Shown here in pieces: positions 35,927 through 45,957 of a stretch of DNA of 64,000 nucleotides. The position numbers were made by a program, and so were the translations under genes. The notes beneath the pieces are model-generated. The model did not search any database and was not told where the DNA came from. It saw nothing but the letters and a program-made list of their open reading frames with translations. Source of the DNA: RUG14515 sp045117995 (GTDB taxonomy: Bacteria; Bacillota_I; Bacilli_A; RFN20; CAG-826); contig JBGUOH010000003.1 in NCBI GenBank assembly GCA_045117995.1, forward strand, positions 1-64,000, in the 5' to 3' direction. How positions within the stretch are numbered: position 1 is the first letter of the stretch; every line of letters begins with the position of its first letter.

Positions 35927-38900
35927 ATGAATATGAAGTTATTGGACGGAACGATACTAAACAAAATCGTAAGTTTAAATAGTAAAAAAGCCCAAGTCAA
36001 AATCCCTCTTATTTTAAGTATGCTTGTTAGAGAGGATTCTTCGAACGGTGCATATATTAGAATACCAAACAATAACGACGTTTCTCTTACAGGCATTGAT
36101 GGGAAAGTTATTAACAATTCAAATGAGTCACATTTTGTTCCGCTTGGCAACTCTTATTGGGAGATAGGCACTGGAGAGAAATTTGAAGAGAAAATTTATA
36201 ATGACTTTCTGAAGAGAAATAATGATAATAATCTCAAAAAAGAAGGTTTTACTTTTGTTTCAATTGCTTGCACAAAAGCATCAGAAGCAAAAAAGAATAA
36301 ATTAATTAAAAAGATTAAGAAAGAATGTAAATTTAAGGATTTTATTATTTACGATTCTACTGATTTGGCAAATTGGCTGAGTGAACATATCAACGTTTTA
36401 CTAAGATTTTATGAATTGTTTGAAGAAACTCCATCTCTTTCTGGAATTGATTTATTGGACACATATTGGTCAAATGTGAGCAAGTCCACAAATCCATGTC
36501 TTACAAAAGAATTCGTTCTTTATTTTAACGATGGCATTTCTTCAAAAATAGCGAGCGATATAAAAGACAGCTTATCCTCTGGAAACATAATTAAACATAT
36601 TTCTTCTAAGGATTATGGAAAGAAATTTGCACTTTTATTTACATGCGTTTCTATTTTGAAATCCGAGGATGAAGACCTTATTTGTAGAACGTTGGTTGTT
36701 AGGAACCAAGAATGCTTGGATTTTCTACTCACGTCAGCAAAGAACTTGATTTTGTTGTTAGACTTCAATTGCTTTGATGTGAAACTAGGGCTTGGAATTA
36801 ACAATACCATCATTGTATTTAGTAACTCAAATGGCGATGATTCAATAAGACGTTTAAACAACAATTCTTTTACTAGTGCTGTTGAAAAACTAGGGGTTAG
36901 CGAAAGCGAAGCACATAGACTTGCCGTTGAATCTGGCTACAACTATTCTGTTATCATAAGAAGATTGGCTGTAAATCCTGTTTTAAGAATCCCTTCATGG
37001 GCTAGCAACAAGAATAAAAGAGAATTAATTCCTTTAATGCTCTTGGGAACAATAAACACAGGCAATGACGAGTGCCTTGATATATTAAAAAACATTACAT
37101 ACAGTGATGCTGATAACTATGTTGATGAGCTGATTTTTTGGGGCGAGATGGACGATTCTCCAGTCAGCATAGAGGGCTCAATATTTGATGCCTGCTCACG
37201 TGCAGAACTGTTTGAATTTATCAATATTGATATAAATAACTCAAAACTTAGGTTTCTAGAAAATTATGTGATTGATGGTGTTGTAAAAAAATCAAAGAAT
37301 GAATCAGTTTTAATAAATATCATAGATGGATTCATTTATCTAAGTGAAAAAAACTATGCCTGGAAAAATCATTTTGATAGGTATTTGTATGATCTGTTAA
37401 ATGAAGTGGAAAAGAATACCAAACTTAAGAAACGTTTTGATTATACCATCTATAAATTATCCAGATTAAATACTTCGATCACACTTAGGTATTTAAAAAA
37501 GGTGGTTGGTTCTAATGACGAATCAGTTTTAAAAACTATAATCGAAGATGATTCAGTAGAAAAATATAACACAAATACTTCAAGAGTTTATTTTTTGATG
37601 ACTCTAGAACAGTGCCTCGTCAAAAAAGAGTTGGTTATTGAAGCCTTAGAAACATTGTTGGATCTTTTTGTTAGAACAAACAACAAAATAGTCGAAAAAG
37701 AGGTTATTAAAGTGTTTTCGCCTATGTCTTCTGCGATAGGATTGACTAATATCTCTTCTAAAAATAAAGCAAACATATTATTTTCTTATTTAAACAAAAT
37801 AGAAGATAATTTAATGTTTTATGAAATCATGAGCAATCTATCTAATGGTGGAGACACATCGTTTGTTATAGGAGTTAACAGCGACACTATTGACTACGAG
37901 CAATATCAACAAACTGTTACATATGATGATGTAGCTTACATTAAGCAAAAATCATCAGACTGGTTGCTAGAAAATGCAAAAGAAGACAAAACTAGAGATG
38001 CGATTGAAACAGTGTTAGAAGGATTATATGGATGCGATGAAAATGGCTGTCAACATATAATTAAACAGATTGAAAAATTCATTAACGCCAATCAAAAAGA
38101 TGATAAAAACCTTGCAATTGCAAACAAAGAATTACTTCGAACTATTAATAGTATTACTAAATATCGCAACAAAGGGAGTGCTATTAAGGCATACTATGGT
38201 GATTTGCAAAGACTTTACGATAAGTCTATTCCTAAGGATCTTATGATAAAGTATCGATATATTTTTGAATCTAACGATTTTCCAATCATTAAATCTTCTA
38301 GACTAGACAGTGACGATTGGTATGAAAAAGATGAAGAAGAACGAAACAGAATAAGAAAACTGGCGCTTGCTGAGTTATTTGGCAAATATTCAGAAGATGA
38401 TGTTATTGATTATCTAATCAATGTTTGCAAAAACTATATTTACTATGTTTGGAATTCTGTTTATGACATTGCTAAAGATAAAAATAAATGCTTAAAAAAG
38501 CTTATCCTCGCAGATAAACCAAGCGCTATCAAGGATTTCTTGTTTAAATATGATATCTGTTCAATAAAAGAACTTTTTGAAAATTTGTCTAGTAACGAGC
38601 TAAATGTAGTTTGCCGCTGTTTGCCGCTAAGACAAGATATTGTCGATTACATTTCAGACACAGAATATGAAAAAGTGTTTTGGGAGAATTTGGAATATTT
38701 CAGAACAAACGACATATCAGAAGATATTTTGTTTGAGAAGCTACTTAAATACAATCCGATGAGGCTTCTTTCCCCGTATGCATATCTTATGAAAAGCAAA
38801 GATTATAAAAAAGGCATAAGTCTTTTATCTGCTATTGTAGATATTAGCAAGGATAGATTAATAGAAGATGACCACTATGCTCTAGAACACATCGTCAAAG

Positions 38901-39577
38901 AAATGGATTCTATGTATTTTACAGAAGAACTATCTAATTGCGAAATAGCGCTCTTGCCACACTTAAAACGGAGTATGAGGGACTATCCACTTGGCATGAA
39001 AAGACTTTTTTGGTCTCGTCCAGAAAGATTTGTTGAATTTTTGAAAAATATTTATTCAAAGAAAAATTCTTTTGAAGAAGAGAGTGTAGGACGATCTATC
39101 TATTTTGAACTCGAATTTTCGTTCAGTCATGCGTGCTTTGTTCCAACGGATTATTTATATCAAAAAGCGGATGAACTCTGTAACTGGGTGGAAGAGATAT
39201 TGACCAGTTTAAAAAAAGAAGAAAAAGATTTTGCTCGCTTCGCTAAAAAAATCGTGGTTTCTACTTTATCTTGCTGTCCTTCCACATCGGAATATATTTG
39301 GCCGAGCACTGTTATTGCCGACTTGACGGAGAAGATAGCAGAAGATGGCTTTGACGACCCATATGAAGTGAGCAGAATATTCTATACCTCCTTCATTAAT
39401 CGAAGAGGTGCTATTTGGGTTGATGATGGGACAGCTGAATTCGAATCTGCGACAAAATATAAAAAGTATGCCGATTTTTACAGCGAAACACATAAAATCA
39501 TTTCTAAAGCTCTTCATTATATTTCAGACAGTTTTCAAACCGATGGAGAGGAATTCAAAAAAAGAAAAAGATTCTAG
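35927..39577 (+). CDS. Large defence-island protein of unknown function
   Basis: 1216 residues, no signal peptide or membrane helices. Residues 1-~180 contain GIDGKV, then FVPLGNSYWEIGTGEKFEEK, a block I associate from memory with large putative antiphage proteins having a nuclease-like N-terminus; I cannot name the family with certainty. The middle (~190-360) looks like an alpha/beta domain without an intact P-loop (SSKDYGKKFALLF is in the expected place). The remaining ~800 residues are helical, repeat-like. Single-gene unit whose stop overlaps the convergent TOPRIM gene stop. A STAND-like sensor is one possibility. Confidence 0.5.
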   Translation: MNMKLLDGTILNKIVSLNSKKAQVKIPLILSMLVREDSSNGAYIRIPNNNDVSLTGIDGKVINNSNESHFVPLGNSYWEIGTGEKFEEKIYNDFLKRNNDNNLKKEGFTFVSIACTKASEAKKNKLIKKIKKECKFKDFIIYDSTDLANWLSEHINVLLRFYELFEETPSLSGIDLLDTYWSNVSKSTNPCLTKEFVLYFNDGISSKIASDIKDSLSSGNIIKHISSKDYGKKFALLFTCVSILKSEDEDLICRTLVVRNQECLDFLLTSAKNLILLLDFNCFDVKLGLGINNTIIVFSNSNGDDSIRRLNNNSFTSAVEKLGVSESEAHRLAVESGYNYSVIIRRLAVNPVLRIPSWASNKNKRELIPLMLLGTINTGNDECLDILKNITYSDADNYVDELIFWGEMDDSPVSIEGSIFDACSRAELFEFINIDINNSKLRFLENYVIDGVVKKSKNESVLINIIDGFIYLSEKNYAWKNHFDRYLYDLLNEVEKNTKLKKRFDYTIYKLSRLNTSITLRYLKKVVGSNDESVLKTIIEDDSVEKYNTNTSRVYFLMTLEQCLVKKELVIEALETLLDLFVRTNNKIVEKEVIKVFSPMSSAIGLTNISSKNKANILFSYLNKIEDNLMFYEIMSNLSNGGDTSFVIGVNSDTIDYEQYQQTVTYDDVAYIKQKSSDWLLENAKEDKTRDAIETVLEGLYGCDENGCQHIIKQIEKFINANQKDDKNLAIANKELLRTINSITKYRNKGSAIKAYYGDLQRLYDKSIPKDLMIKYRYIFESNDFPIIKSSRLDSDDWYEKDEEERNRIRKLALAELFGKYSEDDVIDYLINVCKNYIYYVWNSVYDIAKDKNKCLKKLILADKPSAIKDFLFKYDICSIKELFENLSSNELNVVCRCLPLRQDIVDYISDTEYEKVFWENLEYFRTNDISEDILFEKLLKYNPMRLLSPYAYLMKSKDYKKGISLLSAIVDISKDRLIEDDHYALEHIVKEMDSMYFTEELSNCEIALLPHLKRSMRDYPLGMKRLFWSRPERFVEFLKNIYSKKNSFEEESVGRSIYFELEFSFSHACFVPTDYLYQKADELCNWVEEILTSLKKEEKDFARFAKKIVVSTLSCCPSTSEYIWPSTVIADLTEKIAEDGFDDPYEVSRIFYTSFINRRGAIWVDDGTAEFESATKYKKYADFYSETHKIISKALHYISDSFQTDGEEFKKRKRF

Positions 39578-40266
39578 TTGTTTTCTAACAGAACCACATA
39601 CTCTTTCTTCATGTATTCAACATTCTCAAACAACCAAAAGATAACGTTTGAATAAGGCAACAACGAGTTATTGTCTTTCATAATAAAGTCCCAACTATCT
39701 TCAAATGTTTTTACATCTGGTGAAACACCTTTTAACTTTTCTAATAAGGCACCTAAGTTATTAGAATACTTAGCGAACATCTTTAACGCTAATAGTTTCT
39801 TTTGTTTATTGTTTGCGTTTTGAATATTGTCAAAAGCATGTTCTGCATTAGTTGAGACGTAATACAGTTTAATCTTTCCACTCTTTAAGATAGTGGCGAT
39901 GTTGTTTCTCTTGTTCTCTCTTTGCTGCTTTAATGGCTTAGGATTTTCACAAATAATTGATGTAGTAGTGTACTTGATATTAGTAACACTATGGTCAACT
40001 TGGATTAGACTATCTGATAAGAAGCATCCATCTGTATCAATGATTTGAATAATTTCATCAAAGCTTTCGAAATCATAAACCTTTTCCTTGTTCAACACTT
40101 CTTTGATATTTGTCTTATATCTATTTGCATACGATTTCTTAGTTAAGATATCGGTTTGAAAAGGAACAATTACTAGATTGCTCTTATCAAATAATCCTTG
40201 TAGCACAGAAAAACGTTGTCTATCTGTTGCGCCTTCCACTAAAAACAAACAACGTTTCTTATTCAT
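39574..40266 (-). CDS. TOPRIM-like nuclease partner (RloB/AriB-like), copy 1
   Basis: 230 residues. CLFLVEGATDRQRF gives the TOPRIM Glu and IIQIIDTDGCF the D-x-D, so an OLD/RloB-like nuclease fold is likely. It lies 7 nt downstream of its ATPase. The protein at 59422-60180 shares the same landmarks: IIQIID.D, DDSLI or SDSLI, RNNIATL or QNRIATL, and WDFIMKDNNSL or WDYVSRDNNCL. Its stop is interlocked with the + strand gene at the tetranucleotide CTAG. Confidence 0.68.
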   Translation of the reverse strand: MNKKRCLFLVEGATDRQRFSVLQGLFDKSNLVIVPFQTDILTKKSYANRYKTNIKEVLNKEKVYDFESFDEIIQIIDTDGCFLSDSLIQVDHSVTNIKYTTTSIICENPKPLKQQRENKRNNIATILKSGKIKLYYVSTNAEHAFDNIQNANNKQKKLLALKMFAKYSNNLGALLEKLKGVSPDVKTFEDSWDFIMKDNNSLLPYSNVIFWLFENVEYMKKEYVVLLENN

Positions 40267-40273
40267 ATATCCG

Positions 40274-41650
40274 TTAATCTCCTAAATATAAAGCATTAAT
40301 CATTTCTTCGGTTCTGACGGCATCATATAATTTCTTGTCGGATTCTTCGAAGTTGATTAAATACTTATAGTACATATCTCTTAAATTATTGGATTCTCTG
40401 ACTTTATTGATCTGCACGAAAGCATCATTTCTATCAGTTGTAGTGAAGAAGAAATTCTTGTAATCAACCTTTTCTAAGATTCGCATATTGTGAGAATTAA
40501 ATATTAATTGCCCCTTAGCGAAATTAGCAAAAGCATAAACCATTTCTCCTAGTAAGTATTCAAAAATGCCGCTATCAAGTTCATCGATGACAATTAGGCA
40601 TCCTTCATGATTAAAAGCATCAATGAAACCACTTAAGATAGATAAAATCTTTTTAATGCCATTAGATTCTAAAGATAAAGGAATTGGAGCGTCGTCACCT
40701 CTTTTGGAAACAAGAATGAATTGAACGCTCTTTGAATATTCTCTTTCTATTTCTGAATTAAGGATATGGAAATCCAGTTTATAATTTGGTATTAATGACG
40801 GGATTACTTTGTTAATTTGATTAACAATTTTCTTAAATGAATTAAATTGATCGATTGTTAACACGGTTGGTGCAAAAGGCACAAATATGTCGCTAACAAT
40901 TGGCATTTCCGTATTTGATTGCATTACTCTAAATCTCATACCGACATTTTGGTTGTCGTTAAAGTAGCTTAAGGAGTAGATGGCGAATTTGTAAGATGCA
41001 AAAGCCGACAAACTTAAGCAAATGATTTTGAAGTCTTCGTTGATATTTTTTGCTTTAGAAATAATGTCGATTGTTTTTCTGTTAAACAAAGACGAAAGAG
41101 GAGCTTGAGTATTTATATTGGATTTTGTTTCAATTCCAATAGTAAAGGAGTAGATGGCTCTTTCTTTGTCATTTAAAGCGTTGGCAAAAACGCCATTAAG
41201 TGAATTAGGACTATTGAACAAATAATAATTATTCTTTCTAGGCTCTTTTTTGCTGAAGAATGAAACTTTCTCCTTTTTGATATAAGAGGTAAGTCTATCA
41301 TTTGATCCTAATTCGATAAGGTAATTAACATAAAATGTATTGTCGTTGCTATCAATTAAAAAATCGGCTTCAACAGCGCAGCTATTTTCTCCGTTTGTGA
41401 TGTAATTAGGATTGAATGAAAATAGTGGCGTTCCACACAAAATGTGTTGCAAGATTCTAAGCGCATCAACGGTTGTGGTTTTACCGCTGCCATTTTGTCC
41501 ATAAATGCCTATAACAGAACCAAAGTCGTCATCTGAAAAATCTCCTCTTTCCAACTTTTTTTGTTCGGGAAAAAAGATTTCTCCGTTTTTAACGTTCTTG
41601 ATGTTTTGAACTTTTAATCTTTCTAGTCTGACAGTTCCTAAATTGCTCAT
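40274..41650 (-). CDS. RloA/OLD-like AAA ATPase, copy 1
   Basis: 458 residues. Walker A YGQNGSGKTT near 49-58, Walker B CLIVIDELDSG, and FNSHNMRIL (H-loop-like) are intact. It ends with NNLRDMYYKY. Together with the TOPRIM protein it forms a two-gene ATPase/nuclease module comparable to RloAB or PARIS. RBS AGAGGGAGC on the minus strand (41655-41663). A divergent 284-bp gap (41651-41934) separates it from the lipoprotein gene; a TATAAT at 41879-41884 is the only promoter-like element noted there. Confidence 0.78.
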   Translation of the reverse strand: MSNLGTVRLERLKVQNIKNVKNGEIFFPEQKKLERGDFSDDDFGSVIGIYGQNGSGKTTTVDALRILQHILCGTPLFSFNPNYITNGENSCAVEADFLIDSNDNTFYVNYLIELGSNDRLTSYIKKEKVSFFSKKEPRKNNYYLFNSPNSLNGVFANALNDKERAIYSFTIGIETKSNINTQAPLSSLFNRKTIDIISKAKNINEDFKIICLSLSAFASYKFAIYSLSYFNDNQNVGMRFRVMQSNTEMPIVSDIFVPFAPTVLTIDQFNSFKKIVNQINKVIPSLIPNYKLDFHILNSEIEREYSKSVQFILVSKRGDDAPIPLSLESNGIKKILSILSGFIDAFNHEGCLIVIDELDSGIFEYLLGEMVYAFANFAKGQLIFNSHNMRILEKVDYKNFFFTTTDRNDAFVQINKVRESNNLRDMYYKYLINFEESDKKLYDAVRTEEMINALYLGD

Positions 41651-41934
41651 AATTGCTCCCTCTACATTTAAATCTTATCATGTTCTATATAAAAAACAAT
41701 AAAAAGCGTATAAAAAATACACATTTTTCTAAATAGACTAAAAAAATGAAGAGATACTTTATAAGTAAAGTATAACTTGTTTCTAAAATATAAATGAGAT
41801 TAAATATTCTGTAATTTAATACATTCCTCTATTATTTTCCTAAATACGTGCTATGATAGGGCTAGACCATCATATACGTATAATTTGAATCAAATATTAG
41901 AAATTGGTTCCAGGGAGTTTTTTAAATATACATT

Positions 41935-44076
41935 ATGAAAAAGATTAATTGTTTTGTTGCTACGCTGGTAGGGTTTTTTGCTATAGGTTTAATTGGTTGT
42001 AATGCTAATAAGTTACCTACTACACAATATGAGAAAGTTAAGTTTGCTTTTAACGGGGTGGAGAAATCATTTAAGTCTCCTAAAGTAGTTAAAAGAAACA
42101 AACCATTATTATTAAAAAGAAATAAGATAGGGGGATCTAATCCATCCAGTGCTCTAGATACTATTTTCAGCATGTATAACGAAGAAGATATACGAGATGA
42201 CTTCCTAGAAGAAGTAGAATACAACCAACCTCCAATGGTCCAGTTCCAATATATTAAAAAAGTCTTAGAAAAAGTTGGAAGTGGCTATGAATTTGGCAAG
42301 AAGTACTATGACACCATAACTGGCGACATGTATTTAGATGTTGATACTGGTCTAAAAAGAGAAGGTGACGAATATAAATATAACTACACCTTCACTTTAG
42401 GTATGGATATTAATATCGATGATAATAATCTCATTACCGCGGATGTATCATTTGATATTAATCTTAAAAAAGGTAGTGAGTCATATACCACGAAATGGTA
42501 TGTAGGAATAGAACTAGACTATGATATGGCTAATAACTCTCCTAACTATACAATGAGTATGGTGACAGAGAATGATGAAAGAGAACTACCATATTATGGA
42601 AGCTATACATATGAATATGATTATGTAGAAGTTAAGAACTCCGAAATTAATGAATGGAGAAAATTCTGCATGGATAACGATCATCGATTAGTGAAAGACG
42701 CTAGTCATCAAGACTTCAATGCTTACGTTAATGAAGGGTGTGAATATAAAGTAGATGCTTGTTCTTGGTATAAGAATGGTACTTACTATAAGAACAAGAA
42801 TGTTAGACAAAAAAGCGAAGCTGCTAAGACAATCGCTAATGCTTTGTTTACTAATTTAGGATTGAACACTAATGAGATAGATGCTGATAGATTCTTTAAT
42901 AAAGCCGGTACACAAAACAGTGTTCTTAAAACTTGCTATAACGATTTCTCTAAAATCGCTAAAGAAGACATTATCTATGATCTAGTTTGTAAAGAAGAAC
43001 AAGAAGAACAAAAACAAGAGATTGTGGCTATTAGAGCAATGAATGCTGATTTATCCGGAGGTGCTGGTAACTACCAAGTTCCTGGTAATGTCACTATACG
43101 AGAACTACTCAGTGGTTTTGTTGATGAAAATGGAGAGAAACTAGCTATCCATTTATATTACATTGATCAAAATTATGCTTTAGTTTCAGAAATCACTGAT
43201 TTAGTGGCTTTAAGATTCTATATTAGACAACAAGATAACAATGAAGCTAAAGAAGTAAGTTTAGTTGATAGTTTGTCTGACATTATGGAGAGATATAAAT
43301 TCACAAGTAGAAACCTCATCATTGCCTTTATGGATGGTCAAGGTATAGGTGGTGTGATGGACTTCATCTATTCAGGTGATTTACCAGATACATATGTTAA
43401 ACCAACATTCCCTAAAGCCTTAGCGGACATCGGTGTTCCTGAATATGACGGGGAAAGAATTGAATATGGTACACAAGAATTAAGTAAAGAGCCATATGTC
43501 TTAGAAATTAAAAATACTAGATATAGTGAATCACAAAACTATAAAAATAAGCTAAACGGTAATGGTTTTATTCTTGATGGTGGATATCTTGGTACATTTA
43601 AAGGTGCCTATTACCGCAAAGAAGCAGGTGATAACTATCTCTGGGTTAATTATGATGATAGTGATGCTAGTTTAGGCACTGTTATTATTCGTGCTTTCCA
43701 CGAAGCTAAACCACAACAACAGGAAGATGACAGTATTAATTCCATCTCCATGGTCGGTGATTTCAATGACTGGGATGTCACAAGTGGTGGTTTGATGTTT
43801 ACAAAAATGGGTGATGATTTATTCCGTTTAACTAGTGTGTATCTTCAACCAAAACAAGCATTCAAATTTGTTGTTAATAATGATTGGGGCACTAGAGGCG
43901 GCTATGGTTATAGTGATGTTCTTAATATTGCCGAATATGGTGAGTACTTAGCTGGTGGAACAAACGATAATATCGTTGTCCAAGATCAAACAGTGTTTTT
44001 CGCAGTCGACGCTGTTATTTATGAAGGTAGAATAACATTTACTATTTCTGAATTTGAAGTTATAGCGCCTAAGTAA
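41935..44076 (+). CDS. Large lipoprotein with C-terminal CBM-like module
   Basis: 713 residues. Signal peptide with lipobox GLIGC (Cys22). The body has no recognised enzyme motif. The C-terminal ~110 residues contain ISMVGDFNDWD and AFKFVVNNDWGTRGG, typical of the starch/glycogen-binding beta-sandwich (CBM48/SusE-like). It could be a surface carbohydrate-binding protein. Its RBS (CAGGGAG) is rather distant. Monocistronic; unrelated to the flanking defence genes as far as can be seen. Confidence 0.65.
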   Translation: MKKINCFVATLVGFFAIGLIGCNANKLPTTQYEKVKFAFNGVEKSFKSPKVVKRNKPLLLKRNKIGGSNPSSALDTIFSMYNEEDIRDDFLEEVEYNQPPMVQFQYIKKVLEKVGSGYEFGKKYYDTITGDMYLDVDTGLKREGDEYKYNYTFTLGMDINIDDNNLITADVSFDINLKKGSESYTTKWYVGIELDYDMANNSPNYTMSMVTENDERELPYYGSYTYEYDYVEVKNSEINEWRKFCMDNDHRLVKDASHQDFNAYVNEGCEYKVDACSWYKNGTYYKNKNVRQKSEAAKTIANALFTNLGLNTNEIDADRFFNKAGTQNSVLKTCYNDFSKIAKEDIIYDLVCKEEQEEQKQEIVAIRAMNADLSGGAGNYQVPGNVTIRELLSGFVDENGEKLAIHLYYIDQNYALVSEITDLVALRFYIRQQDNNEAKEVSLVDSLSDIMERYKFTSRNLIIAFMDGQGIGGVMDFIYSGDLPDTYVKPTFPKALADIGVPEYDGERIEYGTQELSKEPYVLEIKNTRYSESQNYKNKLNGNGFILDGGYLGTFKGAYYRKEAGDNYLWVNYDDSDASLGTVIIRAFHEAKPQQQEDDSINSISMVGDFNDWDVTSGGLMFTKMGDDLFRLTSVYLQPKQAFKFVVNNDWGTRGGYGYSDVLNIAEYGEYLAGGTNDNIVVQDQTVFFAVDAVIYEGRITFTISEFEVIAPK

Positions 44077-44100
44077 TAGTGCTTTAATAAATAGTTAAAT

Positions 44101-44178
44101 ACCTCAACGATAGTTTCTTGTTATTTTGTTATACTTTAAATACAATAAATAGCAATTAATTAAACATATCGTTGAGGT
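44101..44178 (+). promoter_or_regulatory. Promoter bracketed by a perfect 12-bp inverted repeat
   Basis: ACCTCAACGATA at 44101-44112 and TATCGTTGAGGT at 44167-44178 are perfect inverted copies. Between them lies a promoter, TTGTTA 44118-44123 and TACAAT 44141-44146, 17-nt spacer, with a start near 44153. The left arm is upstream of the start site, so the two arms cannot pair in the mRNA; they look like DNA sites for the Lrp-type product, one of them overlapping the GAGGTG ribosome binding site. Confidence 0.6.
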
Positions 44179-44184
44179 GTTTTT

Positions 44185-44667
44185 ATGAAAACCAAAATCT
44201 TAGAGTTATTAGAAAAGAACGCAAAACTTTCTATTAAAGAAATTGCAGAAGAACTTGATATCAAAGAAAAGGATGCCCTCCAATTAGTGGGCGAACTAGA
44301 AGCGGATAAAGTGATATGTGGATATTCTGCCATTATTAACTGGGATAAGATCACTGAAGAAAAGTGCAATGCTTTAATTGAAGTGAAAGTCACGCCTCAA
44401 AGAGGTACTGGTTTTGATAGAATTGCTGACCGTATATCTAGATTTGATGAAGTAGATAGTATCTATCTTATTTCTGGTGGTTATGACTTTATGGTTATCA
44501 TTAATGGTAAATCTATGAAAGAAGTATCCTCATTTGTGTTTAATAAATTAGCGACGATAGATTATGTACAAAGTACTGCCACTCACTTTGTCTTAAAGAA
44601 ATATAAAGACCATGGAGTGCAGTTAGAAGATAAACTAGGTGATAAAAGAACTAATATTGTTTTATGA
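44185..44667 (+). CDS. Lrp/AsnC-family regulator
   Basis: 160 residues. N-terminal winged HTH (ILELLEKNAKLSIKEIAEEL) and C-terminal RAM ligand-binding domain from about 70 (ALIEVKVTPQRGTGFDRIA, then YLISGGYDFMVII). Such regulators form octamers that respond to amino acids. It overlaps the aminotransferase gene by ATGA, so it likely controls it and itself through the bracketing repeat. Confidence 0.9.
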   Translation: MKTKILELLEKNAKLSIKEIAEELDIKEKDALQLVGELEADKVICGYSAIINWDKITEEKCNALIEVKVTPQRGTGFDRIADRISRFDEVDSIYLISGGYDFMVIINGKSMKEVSSFVFNKLATIDYVQSTATHFVLKKYKDHGVQLEDKLGDKRTNIVL

Positions 44668-45821
44668 GAGATTTCGTATCAGAAAAAATTAAGAACATAA
44701 AACCTTCTGGTATCAGAAAGTTCTTTGATATTGCTAATAGTATTGAAGACTGTATCTCTTTAGGTGTGGGTGAACCTGATTTTGATACGCCTTGGCATAT
44801 TACAGAAGAAGGTATCTATTCTTTAGAACAAGGAAGAACTTTCTATACATCTAATCAAGGTTTACCGGAATTAAGAGAAGAAATCTCTAAATGGAATAAA
44901 CGTAAATATAATCTTGATTATTCTAAAGAAGAAATCATTATCACCTGTGGTGGCTCAGAGGCTATTGATGTGGCCCTCAGAGCAACGATTAACCCAGGGG
45001 ATGAGGTAATTATCCTTGAACCTAATTACGTCTGCTACGAGCCAGATATTTTACTTGCTGGTGGTGTACCTATTAAGATTAAACTTAAAAATGAAAATGA
45101 GTTTAGATTAACTCCAATTGAATTAGAGAGCGTTATCACTCCTAAAACAAAGATCTTATTAATGAACTATCCTAATAACCCTACTGGGGCTATTATGGCT
45201 AAAGAAGATTTAGAAAAGATATCTAAGGTTATTATTAAACATGACCTCTTAGTAATATCTGATGAAATATATAGTGAATTAACATACGCTGGTAATCATT
45301 ATTCTATCGGAGCATTACCAGGTATGAGAGATAGAACCATTACCATTAATGGCTTCTCTAAAACATATTCCATGACTGGATGGAGATTAGGCTATGTCAT
45401 GGGACCTAAAGAAATTATGGATCAAGTTAAAAAGATCCATCAATTCGTGGTCATGAGCGCACCTACGATATCTCAATATGCTGGATTAGAAGCATTAAGA
45501 AATGGTGATGAAGATATTGAAAGAATGAAGAAGGAATACGATAAGCGTAGAAAATATCTCTTAAAAGAATTTAATAGATTATCACTTCCTTGCTTTGAAC
45601 CTAAAGGAGCATTCTATATCTTCCCTGATATTAGAAAATACAATATGAGTAGCGAAGAGTTCGCCACTCAGTTATTAAATAAAGAACATGTCGTTGTTGT
45701 TCCTGGAACAGCCTTTGGTGATAGTGGTGAAGGATTTATTAGAATATCCTATGCCTATTCATTAGATGCTTTAAAGGAAGCTATTAAGAGAATAGAGAGA
45801 TTCCTTAAGAGTCTAAAGTAA
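44664..45821 (+). CDS. Class I/II aminotransferase
   Basis: 385 residues, PLP enzyme of fold type I. SLGVGEPDFDTP at the start, NYPNNPTGA, SDEIYSEL and the PLP lysine in NGFSKTYSMTGWRLGY. Closest in pattern to PatA/AspC-like aspartate or aromatic aminotransferases. Coupled to the Lrp gene and ended by a clear terminator. Confidence 0.9.
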   Translation: MRDFVSEKIKNIKPSGIRKFFDIANSIEDCISLGVGEPDFDTPWHITEEGIYSLEQGRTFYTSNQGLPELREEISKWNKRKYNLDYSKEEIIITCGGSEAIDVALRATINPGDEVIILEPNYVCYEPDILLAGGVPIKIKLKNENEFRLTPIELESVITPKTKILLMNYPNNPTGAIMAKEDLEKISKVIIKHDLLVISDEIYSELTYAGNHYSIGALPGMRDRTITINGFSKTYSMTGWRLGYVMGPKEIMDQVKKIHQFVVMSAPTISQYAGLEALRNGDEDIERMKKEYDKRRKYLLKEFNRLSLPCFEPKGAFYIFPDIRKYNMSSEEFATQLLNKEHVVVVPGTAFGDSGEGFIRISYAYSLDALKEAIKRIERFLKSLK

Positions 45822-45847
45822 CAAAAACACTAACATTTTATTTAGAT

Positions 45848-45875
45848 ACCACCTCAATAAATGGGGTGGTTTTTT
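45848..45875 (+). terminator. Intrinsic terminator
   Basis: ACCACCTC at 45848-45855 pairs with GGGGTGGT at 45863-45870, then a T run to 45875. A/T-rich flanks (CATTTTATTTAGA and TCTTAAATAAAATG) extend the hairpin and could make it work in both directions. Confidence 0.85.
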
Positions 45876-45899
45876 CTTAAATAAAATGTCTATAAAATA

Positions 45900-45928
45900 T
45901 TGAATTCAATTTACTAAAATGGTAAAAT
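45900..45928 (+). promoter_or_regulatory. Toxin-antitoxin promoter with palindrome over the -35
   Basis: TTGAAT at 45900-45905 and TAAAAT at 45923-45928, spacer 17 nt. The -35 is part of the perfect palindrome TTGAATTCAA (45900-45909), a likely operator for the HTH antitoxin. RBS GAAAGGGGG follows at 45944-45952. Confidence 0.6.
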
Positions 45929-45957
45929 GAATGTGCCACTAAAGAAAGGGGGCTCCA

